Source: Echiichthys vipera
Lineage: Eukaryota > Chordata > Actinopteri > Perciformes > Trachinidae
Reading direction: 5' to 3'
DNA length: 64,000 nucleotides
Assembly: GCA_963691815.1 (NCBI GenBank)
Contig: OY829660.1
Coordinates: 5,333,052 to 5,397,051 of the forward strand
A program made the position numbers and the translations under genes. A model generated the notes under the pieces. That model ran no database searches, was not told where the DNA came from, and was given only the letters and a program-made list of their open reading frames with translations. Below, in pieces: positions 51,880-63,737 of the stretch (the first letter of the stretch is position 1; each line of letters opens with the position of its first letter).

Positions 51880-52060
51880 ATACCTGGATCCCCACACCAG
51901 TTAGTTGGACCAGTCCCAGCCTGATACTGGTCCTGGTCCAGTCCCAGTCTGGTCAGATGCCTACATGAACTGATGAAGCCTCTTGGATGAGAGGTGAAAC
52001 GTCTTCCTAGACAAATAACCAAGTCCAGTTCCTTTTGACTGAAGTTGCTTTGAGGATAAG
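51880..52060 (+). mobile_element. Retroelement 3' fragment with hammerhead-like core
   Basis: Contains the fish-repeat block AACTGATGAAGCCTCTTGGA, then TGAGAGGTGAAACGTCTTCC. Within it are CTGATGA (51970-51976), a hairpin CCTCT/AGAGG (51979-51983 with 51990-51994) and GAAAC (51996-52000): the two conserved core strings of a hammerhead ribozyme with a stem between them. A GTC lies at 52023-52025. Hammerhead motifs are known from Penelope-like retroelements, so the fragment may come from one. Stem III and the exact stem I register are not canonical, so activity is doubtful. Confidence 0.5.
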
Positions 52061-52994
52061 TTCTTTTGACAGTTAAGCTCATATCCAGGATGAAAATCAC
52101 CATAACGGCAGTTGATTTAAAAAACAAGAGCAACCCATACATTAGAAAAAATGTATTTAAATTTAAATGTATCTTTTATTTATTGTTTATTGAATAATGA
52201 GAATATTCCCAGGCTCAGGCCAGCAATAGCATCATAGCGGCACTAGCTACACACAGTGACACAAAAGGATGGTAGGTCACCAAAACCTTAGAGTCCTGGC
52301 TAACTTATAATTGGGCTTTGTAACTTACAAGCATGTTTTTTCTAATGGTTTGGTTTGGATCAGTCAATCCCCCCCTCCGATAAACCTACGAGGTCCAGCA
52401 CTGTCCCATTGTCCAGGACAGGAACTCATAGAGGAAGACTCACAATGCTCCTCGCAGTAGCAACGGGCCTTCACTTCCTTCCTGTGGGGGTTAAGACAGG
52501 AAGTAGACAGGAAGACAGCCTCTGTGCTGGATTAGTAGTAGTGGCTCTCTATTGTCTGTCTGGGGACTTCTTTTAGCTACTGGGCCACAGCTGAGCCCTC
52601 TGGGACATCATGATATGAAGCACTGGGTTTTCATACCGGTTAATGGGTTTATTTAGAGAGGTTGGTCCGCACGCGCTACAAAAAATAATCAACTAACAAT
52701 AGCTTCTGAACCTTTCATTATTCGTTTGGAGTTATTTTTCAAAAGGAGTTGTTTTTTTTATAAATAAGGGATGTCATATTTGAAAGTTTTTAATTATATG
52801 TACCATGTGAGGCCTCTCTAACATATGAACATATCAAACCTATCTTCACTATTATATGTAGATACAGGAAAAGATGGGATGATGCTTTTTCAATATCCCT
52901 ACCAACAGTTTGGCTGGAAATGAACATGTTTTCATTTTGGTTTGATCCCATCCACTGTTTAATGCTATAGACACGCTTTTTTCACCTTTACTGG
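52061..52994. other. Intron 6, no gene seen
   Basis: No coding signal recognised. Confidence 0.5.
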
Positions 52995-53375
52995 CAGTTT
53001 AGAATAGAATAGAATGGAATAGAACAGAATGGAATGGAATAGAATAGAATAGAATAGAAGAGCATAGATTGGATTGGAATGAATTGAATAGAATATAATC
53101 GGATATAACAGAATGGAATGGAATACAATATAATACAATAGAATGGAATAGAATAGAATGGGATAGAATAGAAGAGCATAGACTGGATTGCAATGGATGG
53201 AATAGAATAGAATAGAATAGAATGGAATGGAATGAATGCAATACAATACAATGGTATCGAATGGAACAGAATATAATATAATTGAATGGAGTAGAATTTA
53301 TTATAATATAATATAATAGAATAGAATATAATAGAATAAAATAACATATAATAGAATGGAATAGGATGGAATAGA
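52995..53375. repeat. (GAATA)n pentanucleotide array
   Basis: About 380 bases of GAATA/GAATG variants. A block with AGAGCATAGATTGGATTG / AGAGCATAGACTGGATTG occurs twice (about 53059 and 53172), so part of the array was itself duplicated. Confidence 0.95.
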
Positions 53376-53470
53376 AATATTTTATTGATTCCCAGGGAAA
53401 CTTTGCAATTTTACAATTGCTCTGTTGTTAAAAAAAAATATAAGAAATATAAAAAGAGAAATTATGCCAA
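53376..53470 (-). mobile_element. LINE-like 3' tail fragment, minus strand
   Basis: On the minus strand the sequence GTTTCCCTGGGAATCAATAA, then AATATTTC, runs straight into the pentanucleotide array. This is the same kind of CCC-GGG plus AATAAA tail seen in fish LINEs, and it makes the array look like an expanded tail repeat. Confidence 0.55.
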
Positions 53471-55838
53471 TGAACAATAACACTGAACAGAAATAATGGA
53501 TACAATAGAATAAGAAAACATATACATAAGTGTATTAATCACCAAGAAAACATTGTTTACTAAATGACCCATACCATAAGCAGTCATTTACCTCTCGTCG
53601 TGACACTTTGCAGTCCAACTTTGTGTCCTGATTGTACCAACATTATGCGTTCATGGCCTTCGACAAAATCAAGAATGTTCTGTACTGTACTGTATCAAGT
53701 GTCTCTGACCAGGACACACACTGACTGTAGACAATGTAAGAAGTGATTCAGATCACCACGGGCCCGGCACCACGCGGGCTCTTAAGGTTGTAGTTTTTGC
53801 CCGCGTGCTCAGTTGAAGATATCGGTCCAAGGAATCCATTAATACCATGATATGTTAGACCATGACATGCTCGGAGCATAAATAATGCTCCAGAGTTGGG
53901 CAGAAATGTATTTTATGAAAGAAATTGCCCCCTCTCAATTTTTAAAAGGCCCCTCAGTCACTTTATCTGGGCGCCTGGCCCGGATATCCAGTCATGAGAT
54001 TTGCACCAGCGACTTCTCAGTCACGCACTCTCTTTCCCTCTCGCCCGAGGCTGGAAGCTATACCATGTCCAGTTTGTTGTGTGCGGACAGATTTCTATAT
54101 GTGCGTTCTTCTGTTCCAGTAAAGCTTTGTCGGCAGTCCCTCCTAAAGAAACACCAGACCATCCCTCTGCCACAGTGATTTATATCCTCAGAACTAGTGC
54201 TGCTGTCCGCCCCCCCGGGCAACAGCACGCTGTGAGGCATTTAAGTTATGACTGGCGGTTTTTGTGAAGACAATCTTCCATTTGATTTGATTAAGTATAT
54301 TGCGTGGCCAACTGCTCACCGCCTGCTTCGCCTTACAGCTCTCCATTCATCTTACTTGAGAAGAAGATAGTGTCTTTGTTAATTCTTGCCCGTGTGTCTG
54401 TGTCCTGTGTCTCCACTGCAATCACCTCTATTATTCATTTAAAGGCATTTATATTTTATTGCTACTATATTCAGGTTACTATTCATAAGGCTTTGGGGGC
54501 GATGTTACCCGGCAGCACTTTTGGATGGTGGCACACAGTGAGCTCATTATCTGGCTCCTTCATATATCCGTAATCATGTTTTTGCACTGTAGTGACTCAT
54601 TTCTTCAACATGCTGGATGTATGCAATGGCATGGAAAGCCCCCGTTTCTTTAATTCACACTGTGAAGTTCAAGAAGAAATCCAAAAATAAATAAAATGAT
54701 CTTGTGTAGCAGTAGGATCACCAAAGGAGAACAAAGTAAAATGAGCGCTAAATGTAACTTTTAACATGAAAACGATTGAAGTTGCAGGCGACACGACTCC
54801 ATCTGAAACATGTAAATGTAATAGTCTTCAAAACGCTCAAACGATCCGATCGGCCACATGAACAAGAGTGATTTGATAAAGCCGCATTCAAGCCTCATTT
54901 GAACGAAAGTGGTTCAAAATGGCCCGTAGGTGCATCTTTACAAGTTGTAGTACATTGCCTTGTAATTGAATACCATGATGTAAGCCCAGGAAAGGCTTCC
55001 TTCCCCTCCTTCAGGTATTTATAGACTCTCTGCTGTTTGTCTTCTCTTTGACGCCACCAGGAAGAGCTCAGCGACGTGCATCTGGAGAACACATTTGGGC
55101 TTTGTGTGAGCGCCGCTTGTTGTTAAAGCCAGGGCAGGGGGCCGACGGGGGGGCTGAAAGACAAAAGATCCTCCAGAGAGTTTTAAAGGGTCCCGTGGAC
55201 CTCTGGAGGAATGCCAGAGAGGACTTCCATACCCAGGAAATGTCAATAACACAAATCAGATTAACATGGAGACGTGCTACGTGTGAGGCCTTGGGTTCTG
55301 TTTACGGACGTTGCTGTCAGTGGTGAAAGAAGTCAAGTGTCTCTGCGCTGTGTTAATCATAAGTCTAACTTCTAATGCAATGAGCAGGGAGAGACACAAA
55401 TGTGATGAAATTAGAGTTATGTCATCCATCAAAGCACAATTAAGCCCTTAAACCAAGAAAATCTAATTAGTCTGATGTTCATTTGGGAAAAAAAACCTTG
55501 AGGCGACTCAAAGAAAGTATTTCAAAATTAAATCCCAATTTCTCCTTTTTCATCAATCATTTAGACATTTTTTAATGAGGGTTTTTTTACGGAGCAGTAT
55601 TTCTGAGAGTCACTCAGCAGATACATAACTATGTAAAAGTCCCAAATAAAAACAATTCTGTGATTGTCCGGCAAGTTTCAGCTCTTTAATTAGCTGTGTA
55701 TCCAGGTATTGTTTAGGAGACAGGGTTGCTAATTAGTGTGTTGCATTTATTTTCATCTTTTTATAAAAGCCTCTAGGCCGCGAAAAGAAAGTATTTTGGA
55801 AATTAAAGAAAAATAAGCCTTACTTTCCTACTTTCAAT
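53471..55838. other. Intron 6, no gene seen
   Basis: No exon or nameable repeat. A GC-rich inverted pair (GCGGGC...GCCCGC) is at about 53776-53804. Confidence 0.45.
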
Positions 55839-56274
55839 TTTAACACAGCTTTCAATTTCAAAGCTGTGTTAAACAGTGTGTGCGCAAAACACCTGGACAT
55901 CCGCACATCTGTGAGGAAATGTTAACAACAACTTAATATTTCAAATATCCGCAATTAAAAATTGCTAAACCCGGATTTAAATCAGCACGTTCATCAGCAC
56001 ATAATGGAAAATACTAACATCCAATACGCATCAGTGTTATATTTTTCCCAATCAAGAAAAAAACTGCTCAAAGCTCATGCACACACCAAGCACACACTGT
56101 AAGTCGTGATACTTTGCGTCATTTTGAGGATTGACAGGCTCAAATGACTGGAAGCCACTTTACTACATTTCTTAACCCAACTCTTGATGTTATCTTGAAC
56201 AACAGGAATTATCTAGTAGCTTGTTTTTGTCATTACACAATAAAACGTGTCTCTGCAACATACAACGTGTGTTG
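55839..56274 (+). repeat. Local duplication unit, copy 1, with hairpin at its edge
   Basis: From 55851 onward it matches 57682-58371 in order (AAGCTGTGTTAAACAGTGTG ... CAACATACAACGTGTGTT). At the left edge TTTAACACAGCTTT (55839-55852) and AAAGCTGTGTTAAA (55860-55873) form a perfect 14-bp inverted repeat around a 7-base loop; only the right arm is present in copy 2. Confidence 0.9.
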
Positions 56275-57681
56275 CATTCCGCAATTAGCTTTAGCAGCTT
56301 GTAAGGTAGAAATGTCCTTAACAGATGCATGATCTGTGGTTCAAATGTGAGTCTGTTTTTGGCTGGAGAAGTGCCCGTAGAGTGTCAGATTACAAACGAG
56401 GATTTCATCTTCCTAAATAGCTACTTTCATCCATCCATAGAAAATATAGCAAGAGAAAAATGGCGACCAAAGACTGACACAGATGACATATTTCACTGTA
56501 AATGAATCTAGGACCTGTGTCAACTGAAAACAATGTTGGCAAGGTGGACACGTCACTCTTTACTGATTGGTCTGGACGAAACAAAATAACCTCCACCCAG
56601 CAAGAAATCAGTATGAACACAATGGGTGTTTTTCATGATGCTAACGTGTCTCCTAGCTTCCTTTGCCTCCCTCGCTTCCCTCGCTCCCCTCACTTCCTCA
56701 CGTCTTAGCTCCTCCCAGTGAAGACGTGAGAGAGAGATGTGAGGAAGACACGCGAGGACGGAGGAGCCAAAGCTTCCAAATTAGAAATCCTTTGGCTCCA
56801 CAGCGTCAGACTCAAGCGATGTCAGTTATTTGTTATGACTCGCTCGATCTGTTACATGGAGGTGCAGTATTTTTACATCGCGCACTTGATAAAAGCCTTG
56901 TTTATGCGGGATACCCCTTGTGCTTCCTCGCTCCGAGCTCCTCCTCGTCTCCTCGCGGTGCTTTCAAGGGATTTGAAGATCCTCCGTGATGGTGGAGGTG
57001 GAACGATTTCTGGGTCACGGGAGGAGTACGGATGCCAGGACGCATAAGCGAAATGAGAATCATCCAATGTCATGTTGGATGAGTGAAATGTGGAAAAATG
57101 ACAATCAAGTCTGATATTAGGCCAAAGTAAACACTGTCGATTATGCAGCCTGTAGTGTGCATGTAGTGAAAACTTGCATGTAGTGAAAACTTTTTTCTCT
57201 CCCCATACAACTGCCTCCCCAGGGTGCAGCACTTTCTTAAGTTAACACTGAACCTTCAGATGAGAATTGAGTAATTGGGGCTCTTTCTTTTACTATCATC
57301 ACTAAAGCAGTATCCTGTTTTGGCAGGAAGTAGCGGCGTTTTTTACCCGTTCAATCTTATTTAGCCACACTTGACTGAATTATGTCCCCTTCCTGCATTT
57401 TGTTCCCTTCATTAAAAAGCTCCAAGTGTGACTATTTTCTGTGGCACTGATGTAGGCACTGCCAAGTGTTTAGCAATTAGAAGATGGAAGAGCAATTAGC
57501 CTTAGTTTGTTTTGATGGAGGAAGTCAGGAGAATGGAGCTTAGACCGTCCGCAACAGAAAACACGTAACAGGTCCAACAATTGGCCGTCGGATTACTGTA
57601 AGAGCTGAGGCTTTTCCCTGTTTAAACTGGAAAAACTCATCATCTCTTCATTCAAAATCTGGAAGATTGTCTCTTTGTGTG
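56275..57681. other. Intron 6, no gene seen
   Basis: Sequence between the two duplication copies. Pyrimidine- and then purine-rich tracts occur at about 56655-56770; a 17-base direct repeat (GCATGTAGTGAAAACTT) lies at about 57159-57192. Confidence 0.45.
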
Positions 57682-58371
57682 TTTCAATTTTAAAGCTGTG
57701 TTAAACAGTGTGTGTGCAAAACACGTGGACATTCGCACGTCTGTGAGGAAATGTTAGCAACAAGCACAGGGGCGGCTGTGGCTTAGTGGTAGAGTGGGTC
57801 GTCCTCCATTCAAGAGATCGGCAGTTTGATCCCTAGCTCCCCCGGTCCACATGTCGAAGTGTCCTTGGGCAAGACACTGAACCCCGAATTGTTCCCCGTG
57901 CTGCACATGGGTGTGTGAATGTGGTGTGAATGATTAGATTAGATGGTCTGTAGATGTCCACTGCCATCAGTGTGAATGTCTGTGTGAATGGGTGAATGTG
58001 GAAAGTAGTGTGAAAGGCGCTTTATAAGTACAAGACCATTTAATATTTCCGCAATTAAAAATAGCTAAACCCGGATTTAAATCAGCACGTTCATCATCAC
58101 ATAATGGAAAATACTAACATCAGTGTTATATTTTTCCCAATAAGGAAGTGAAAAGAAGAAAACTGCTCAAAGCTCATGCACACACCAAGGACACACTGTA
58201 AGTCGTGATACTTTGCGTCATTTTGAGGATTGACAGGCTCAAATGACTGGAAGCCACTTTACTACATTTCTTAACCCAACTCTTGACGTTATCTTGAACA
58301 ACAGGAATTATCTAGTAGCTTGTTTTTGTCATTACACAATAAAACGTGTCTCTGCAACATACAACGTGTGT
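57682..58371 (+). repeat. Local duplication unit, copy 2, split by a SINE
   Basis: Same orientation as copy 1. The halves 57682-57767 and about 58041-58371 align with copy 1; the intervening stretch is a SINE absent from copy 1. Confidence 0.9.
57768..58040 (+). mobile_element. tRNA-derived SINE, family 3
   Basis: The head GGGGCGGCTGTGGCTTAGTG with GTAGAG (box A) and GCAGTTTGATCCC (box B) looks like a tRNA gene. Then come GTGTCCTTGGGCAAGACACT and GAACCCC, and the 3' end GGCGCTTTATAAGTACAAG, an L2-type tail. It lies inside duplication copy 2. It is a SINE and not a tRNA gene: the body extends about 200 bases past the tRNA-like part. Confidence 0.88.
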
Positions 58372-59460
58372 TCGGAGAATACATCTCATGGGAATTTAGA
58401 TGAGGAGGCAGCTGGGAACGCCGGCGAGCACTCCCACCGAACACGCTTTCCCAGGGGTCTCCCTGTCAGTCTCGGAGCACACACAAACCCACGGAGAGCT
58501 ATTTCCTGCTTCTTTTCCTGAAAAAGCAACAGTGGGAGAAGTTAAATAATGGTCTCTGGGCCCTTCCCATGTACAGTATCGCAGCGGTAACGTCTCTATG
58601 GTAATATAATTACACACCCTATATTACAGGCAGCCCATGTACTAGAGCGCTGCGTATTTTGGTATGCAACGGATCATTTCCAAACTCAACAAACAAGCAG
58701 CTTTGTTTGGTTGAAGTGGAATGAAATGGAAGTCAAATGGAGTGTCACCCCATTTAATACACAGTTGTGAAAATAAATGGATTCCACTTTATGCCTTAAT
58801 GCAGTTCGGAGGAACTTAATGTGATAACTATACGCGGAGCTACGTCCTGTCTGTATCCGTGGCCGATATAAATGTGACTCGCTGATTTAAAAAGACCACT
58901 GTAAGGTTTTCTGTTATCACCAGCGCTCTCTTTGATGATAACTATCTCTTTATTAATCTTATCATCTCTAACAGCCTTGTTTCTGGACGCTTCTTTGCGG
59001 TGGTGAGATAAAAAATCCCTCCGCCATCCGAACAAGTCTTTATCTGTTATTTGGCCCTTAGATCATAATTTCACGAGGAAACTGGGGAAAAGTGTAGCCA
59101 CGAGATGTGATCATGTCCCTGTAATTTCACTTACTTACTTACTTTGAGAATCGCTTTGAACTGCTGTGAAATAAGTGAAATAAAACAAGTTAAACTGTGT
59201 GACCCCCTTTATCTAATTTAAAAGGTAGAAATCCCGCTATTTTAGGATGTCTGGTTATTCTAACTCAATCAGACACAAGACAATAATAGTCCAGCCGTAT
59301 CACTCACACTGTAATTCCACCACCGAGAAGATGTTGGATATTTGAAGCTGTGACAGTGACTTGCTTTGTTTTAGCAGACAACGTCCACTATTAGATTCAA
59401 AGGATTGAAAACTACCTATTTGTGAGAAAAACAAAACAAAATGTCAGCTGGCGGTCGAGT
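58372..59460. other. Intron 6, no gene seen
   Basis: No coding signal recognised. Confidence 0.5.
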
Positions 59461-59797
59461 GAAGAAGAAGAAGAATTCCTTTATTCGTCCCGCGAATGGG
59501 GAAATTCAATTTTCACTCTATTATTTTTCATTTTACACACACACACAGGCCCGAAATACACACACGCACAGACAGGACCTATATACATGCAACCAATGGA
59601 GAGATGTTAGAGCGAGGGGGCTGCCAGTGACCGGCGCCCTGAGCAGTTGGGGGTTCGGTGCCTAGCTCAACAGCATGATGAACTGGCACCTCTCCAGCCA
59701 CCAGTCCACACTCCATTCATTGTCCACACAGGGACTCGAACCAGCAACCCTCCGGTTCCCAGCCAAGTCACCTATGGACCGAGCTACTGCCGCCCTC
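59461..59797 (-). mobile_element. tRNA-derived SINE, family 2, minus copy
   Basis: Inverted copy of the SINE at 21429-21792. The (GAA)n at 59461 is the tail, AATTCCTTTATTCGTCCCGC the LINE-like 3' end, GGGACTCGAACC the complement of box B, and ACCGAGCTACTGCCGCCC the complement of the head. Confidence 0.88.
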
Positions 59798-60544
59798 GTT
59801 TTAAAATGACATGTTCACTGTTTGAATACAGATGACCAATAATGGAGTCTTTAAGATGATTATCTTAAAACCTGTACTTACAAGATGATGACGTCAGATT
59901 TTTCTGACTTTGTACCAGTTTATGACCGGCATGTCCTTAAAGGAGCCATGCGGCTAACAGCTGAGACTCCAGATGTGTCACATGGAAACCCAAGCATAGT
60001 TACTTTGTTCTGGATCATTTGTCTGGTTGTTTTTTTGGGCTGAGTATTCATCAGTTATTATTTTATATCTAAATGTTGTATTTTGACCACATTAAAAGCT
60101 AAATCATCAGCAAAAGATGTAGATACCATACATTGTTTGAAGGTTCTGTGCCCATAGCTCGCTCGCGTGCTACTGTAGCTAGCTAACTGTTTGTGTTTAT
60201 TGTGTTGTTTGTGTTGAGCCCTGACGTTCTTACCTGAACCTCGGACATTTCTACTCAAAGTCAGATGAGTGAGTGATAACAGTTTCAGGGACCTCGGACG
60301 TTTTAAAATTAGCTTAGCCCGACGAGTGGAAGCAGGAAAACAAACCCTTGTTCTAAAAGTCAAACATTAGACACACGTAACAGCACGGGTAATTATGAAA
60401 CAAAAGTGCAGAGATTGAAGTGCTTATAGTAAACCTAATGAACAGCTGGAGGTATGATATGAATCGGTGTATAGATTATAGTCCTCCTTCTTTAATTAAA
60501 GATACTGCGAGTTGTTACTGCTCATGGGGGAATTGCTGGGTCTC
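59798..60544. other. Intron 6, no gene seen
   Basis: Nothing recognised. Confidence 0.5.
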
Positions 60545-60655
60545 CGTAACTCACGAATAAATCATTGAGTGTGGTCTTCATCTACTCTTTATGTAAAGTA
60601 TCCTGAGATAACTTTTTTTGTGATTTGGCGCTGTAAATAAGATTGAATTGAGCTG
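60545..60655 (-). repeat. Dispersed repeat Y, copy 2 (end only)
   Basis: The complement reads TTCAATCTTATTTACAGCGC, CAAATCAC and TTATCTCAGGATACTTTACA, matching the start of the repeat at 45928. Confidence 0.68.
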
Positions 60656-61369
60656 AATATAGAGACTGATATAAATATACACAGCATACAACTTTTAATC
60701 ATCAGTAAAACCTCTATATTTCCTAAAAATGTAGGAGTTCAAATTAGGGCTAAAGACAAATTTGTTTGCTATGCAGTTGACCTAAACTGACAACACTAAA
60801 AGTCTATTTTGTTACGTTTTGAGTCCTTTTTACTCTCACAAAATCTGCTCCTAACCTAGAGGGTTGCAAACACACGCGCACCCACACCACAGGTCACACA
60901 CTAGTTATTAGTGATGCTGGTGGACAACCGTGAAATTGATCCTGAGCCGGTTCCCACACACTCACCCGCTCTCACAAACAAGGCTCTTCTGGACGTCCCT
61001 GTGAATCAGCAGCCCGAGACTCCAACCTGACCCAACAGGTCTGAATTAAACACATAACCTTTATCTCATCACGCTCCATCTATTACCGGAAAAAGACTGT
61101 TAGTGCTAATAAAATGTCAATAAGTAGCACCTAACAACTATTTATGAGAGGCGTTCACGACTTATATAATTTCCTTTTCTTTTTCTACATGTTTTAAATC
61201 AGAAAACACTTCAGCCACTACACTAAGAGGGGATTTTTAACAGCTGTTTCAGCTTTCAGCACCTCGTTTCACCAGGTTCGGGCAGAGTTTTGAAGAGAAA
61301 ATGATTAAGGAGGGTACTCATACTAGTATAGTACATTATACTGACTGCATTATTCAAATAAAAATTAAA

Positions 61370-61500
61370 ATCCAAAAAACTTTATTTGTCCCCGGGGGCA
61401 ATTCAGGGCACACAGAGCAGCAAATAACGTCAGTGCAGCTATACAAAAACATTTAATCTATCAACAAGAATAAAGTGTAAAAGAAGAATAGGTGTCAGGA
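61370..61500 (-). mobile_element. LINE-like 3' fragment, minus strand
   Basis: The complement ends TTGCCCCCGGGGACAAATAA and AGTTTTTTGG. This CCCC-GGGG stem followed by AATAAAG is the tail also seen, in variant form, in the family 2 SINEs and at 53376. Confidence 0.55.
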
Positions 61501-62256
61501 TGTAAGTGTGTTAGTACAGGTTAGAAATAGTGTCAGATTATGTTCCTGTAAAGGTCTTCGTTTTGTAATAGAGAAGCGGTTGTCTTAACAAACGGTGCTG
61601 CCTATCTCTCCAGTGTCCTGCTCTGATTTTTCTGCTTATGGACAGATCACAGTATAATTCATGAGATCTGAGCCTCTTTTCCCCAAATGCGCCCGTGAAA
61701 CATGCTGCAGGACAGTGTTGTGTTCGTAGGCTGATGCTTTGGCTCTTCATGTGTGAGTCGGTACTAAGTAATACATTAAACTTTCATATTATATTTTGTT
61801 TCCAACGCCAAAGAAAGAAATGTGCATAGTTTTGAAGCAGCTACACACTTTGACACTTTAAGATCTAGAACAAATAGCCCTATGCTTGAGCAGAGTGGGG
61901 TTAAATCAGGCTTTAAAATGTAACACTTTTGCATCTTCAGGCCTTTATTTCCTTTCTTGAGTGCTCTTTGACAGTGCTTGTTGTAGGGGGAAGGGGGGAA
62001 GTCTTTCTCATTTGCTGTCTCCAACTGGATTTTCCAGCATAAATCTACTTCTCTAACCTCAGTAGTTCCCATCTTTATCGTAGACACAATAATAATGTGT
62101 TTATTCAGATTTATTCCTGGATTGATGTTATTCAATACTACACAAGTGGAAATGTGGATGTCAATGTTTAAGACACTTTTCCGCAAATGTACAAGTTTGC
62201 TTATACTACTTGTGAGTCATCTAAAAGTTGATTCTTTATCCATTTCTCTAGCTATA
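61501..62256. other. Intron 6, no gene seen
   Basis: A minus frame of 136 codons (61776-62186) has no recognisable domain. Confidence 0.5.
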
Positions 62257-62774
62257 CAGTACAGACCAAAAGTTTGGACACACCTTCTCATTCAATGAGT
62301 TTCATTACTTTTCATGACCATTGACATTGTAGATTCACACTGAAGGCATCAAAACTATGAATTAACACACGTGGAAATATGAACTTAACAAAAAAGTGTA
62401 AAACAACAACTGCCAACAACCTTTTGCTCTGATTACTGCTTTGCACACACTGAAGAGGTCGTCACCTGAAACGGTCTTCCCTTCACAGGTGCGCCCTGTC
62501 AGGTTCAATAAGTGGGATTTCTTGCCTTATAAATAGGAAGTCAGGTGGATACACAGCTGATAGTCCCACTGAACAGACTGTTAGAATTTGGATTATGGCA
62601 AAAAAAAGCAGCTAAGTTAAGAAAAACGAGCGGCCGTCATTACTTTAAGAAATGAAGGTGAGTCAGTCCCAAAAATTGGGAAAACTTTGAAAGTGCATCT
62701 ACAATTTTCATAGTCCTGAAAATAAAGAAAACTCTTTGAATGAGAAGATGTGTCCAAACTTTTGGTCTATACTG
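62257..62774 (+). mobile_element. Tc1-type MITE with TA target duplication
   Basis: The left end CAGTACAGACCAAAAGTTTG, then GACACACCTTCTCATTCAA, is mirrored by TTGAATGAGAAGATGTGTCC and AAACTTTTGGTCTATACTG on the right, with two to three differences in about 39 bases. TA flanks both ends (62255-62256 and 62775-62776). Inside, ATGGCAAAAAAAAGCAGCTA and ATTACTTTAAGAAATGAAGG resemble the first codons of a Tc1 transposase gene, already with stops. At 518 bp it is a deletion derivative of a Tc1-like element of normally about 1.2-1.6 kb. Confidence 0.92.
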
Positions 62775-62792
62775 TATATTATACAAAACTCT

Positions 62793-63531
62793 ATTTCAAA
62801 CATTTATACATAACTTTACGCTATATATTTCAAACGTTTCTACATAACTTTACACTATATATTTCAAACATTTATGCACAACTTTACGCTATATATTTCA
62901 TACGTTTCTACATAACTTTACACTATATATTTCAAACATTTATGCACAACTTTACGCTATATATTTCAAATGTTTATACATAACTTTACGCTATATATTT
63001 CAAACGTTTCTACATAACTTTACACTATATATTTCAAACATTTATGCACAACTTTACGCTATATATTTCATACGTTTCTACATAACTTTACACTATATAT
63101 TTCAAACATTTATGCACAACTTTACGCTATATATTTCAAACGTTTCTACATAACTTTACGCTATATATTTCAAATGTTTATACATAACTTTACGCTATAT
63201 ATTTCAAACGTTTATACATAACTTTACGCTGTATATTTCAAACGTTTATGCACAACTTTACGCTATATATTTCAAACGTTTCTACATAACTTTACACTAT
63301 ATATTTCAAACATTTATACATAACTTTACACTATATATTTCAAACATTTATGCATAACTTTACGCTATATATTTCAAACATTTCTACATAACTTTACGCT
63401 ATATATTTCAAACGTTTATACATAACTTTACGCTATATATTTCAAACGTTTCTACATAACTTTACGCTATATATTTCAAACGTTTATACATAACTTTTTG
63501 CTATATATTTCTACCATTTATACATAATATT
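62793..63531. repeat. 34-bp minisatellite, 21 full units
   Basis: Units start ATTTCAAACRTTT and end ACTTTACRCTATAT, each exactly 34 bases from 62793 to 63506, followed by a decayed unit. Variant forms (ATG/ACG, TATACATA/TCTACATA/TATGCACA, TACGC/TACAC) allow units to be told apart: units 2-5 have the same sequences as units 7-10, evidence of a 170-bp internal duplication. It starts 16 bases after the TA flanking the Tc1-type MITE. Not coding: 34 is not a multiple of three and the open frame is a by-product. Confidence 0.97.
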
Positions 63532-63737
63532 TAGCCAACTATTAATCCTTCTCTACTTCCTCGCTTACTACTTTTAATGCACTCTCATTTGCAACATTTT
63601 TTGTTCAGGGTTTATCAAATCCTAATTTCTATTTTCTTAAATGTGTTGAGTTACTCAGAGCACTCCCTGAGGGACCTCAATTTTAATCCTGTCTGAATTT
63701 GTCCAGTGACCTGTTTTTGTATCTCCTGTGTTTCCAG
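63532..63737 (+). other. End of intron 6
   Basis: About 200 bases between the minisatellite and the exon. The acceptor tttccag (63731-63737) follows TATCTCCTGTG. Confidence 0.75.

Noticed and set aside
57768..57845. Apparent tRNA gene with A and B boxes
   Set aside because: It is the head of a SINE with a 200-base body and L2-type tail; the cloverleaf is not intact.
62793..63531. CRISPR-like regular 34-bp repeats
   Set aside because: Units are head to tail without unique spacers, in vertebrate intron DNA; it is a minisatellite.
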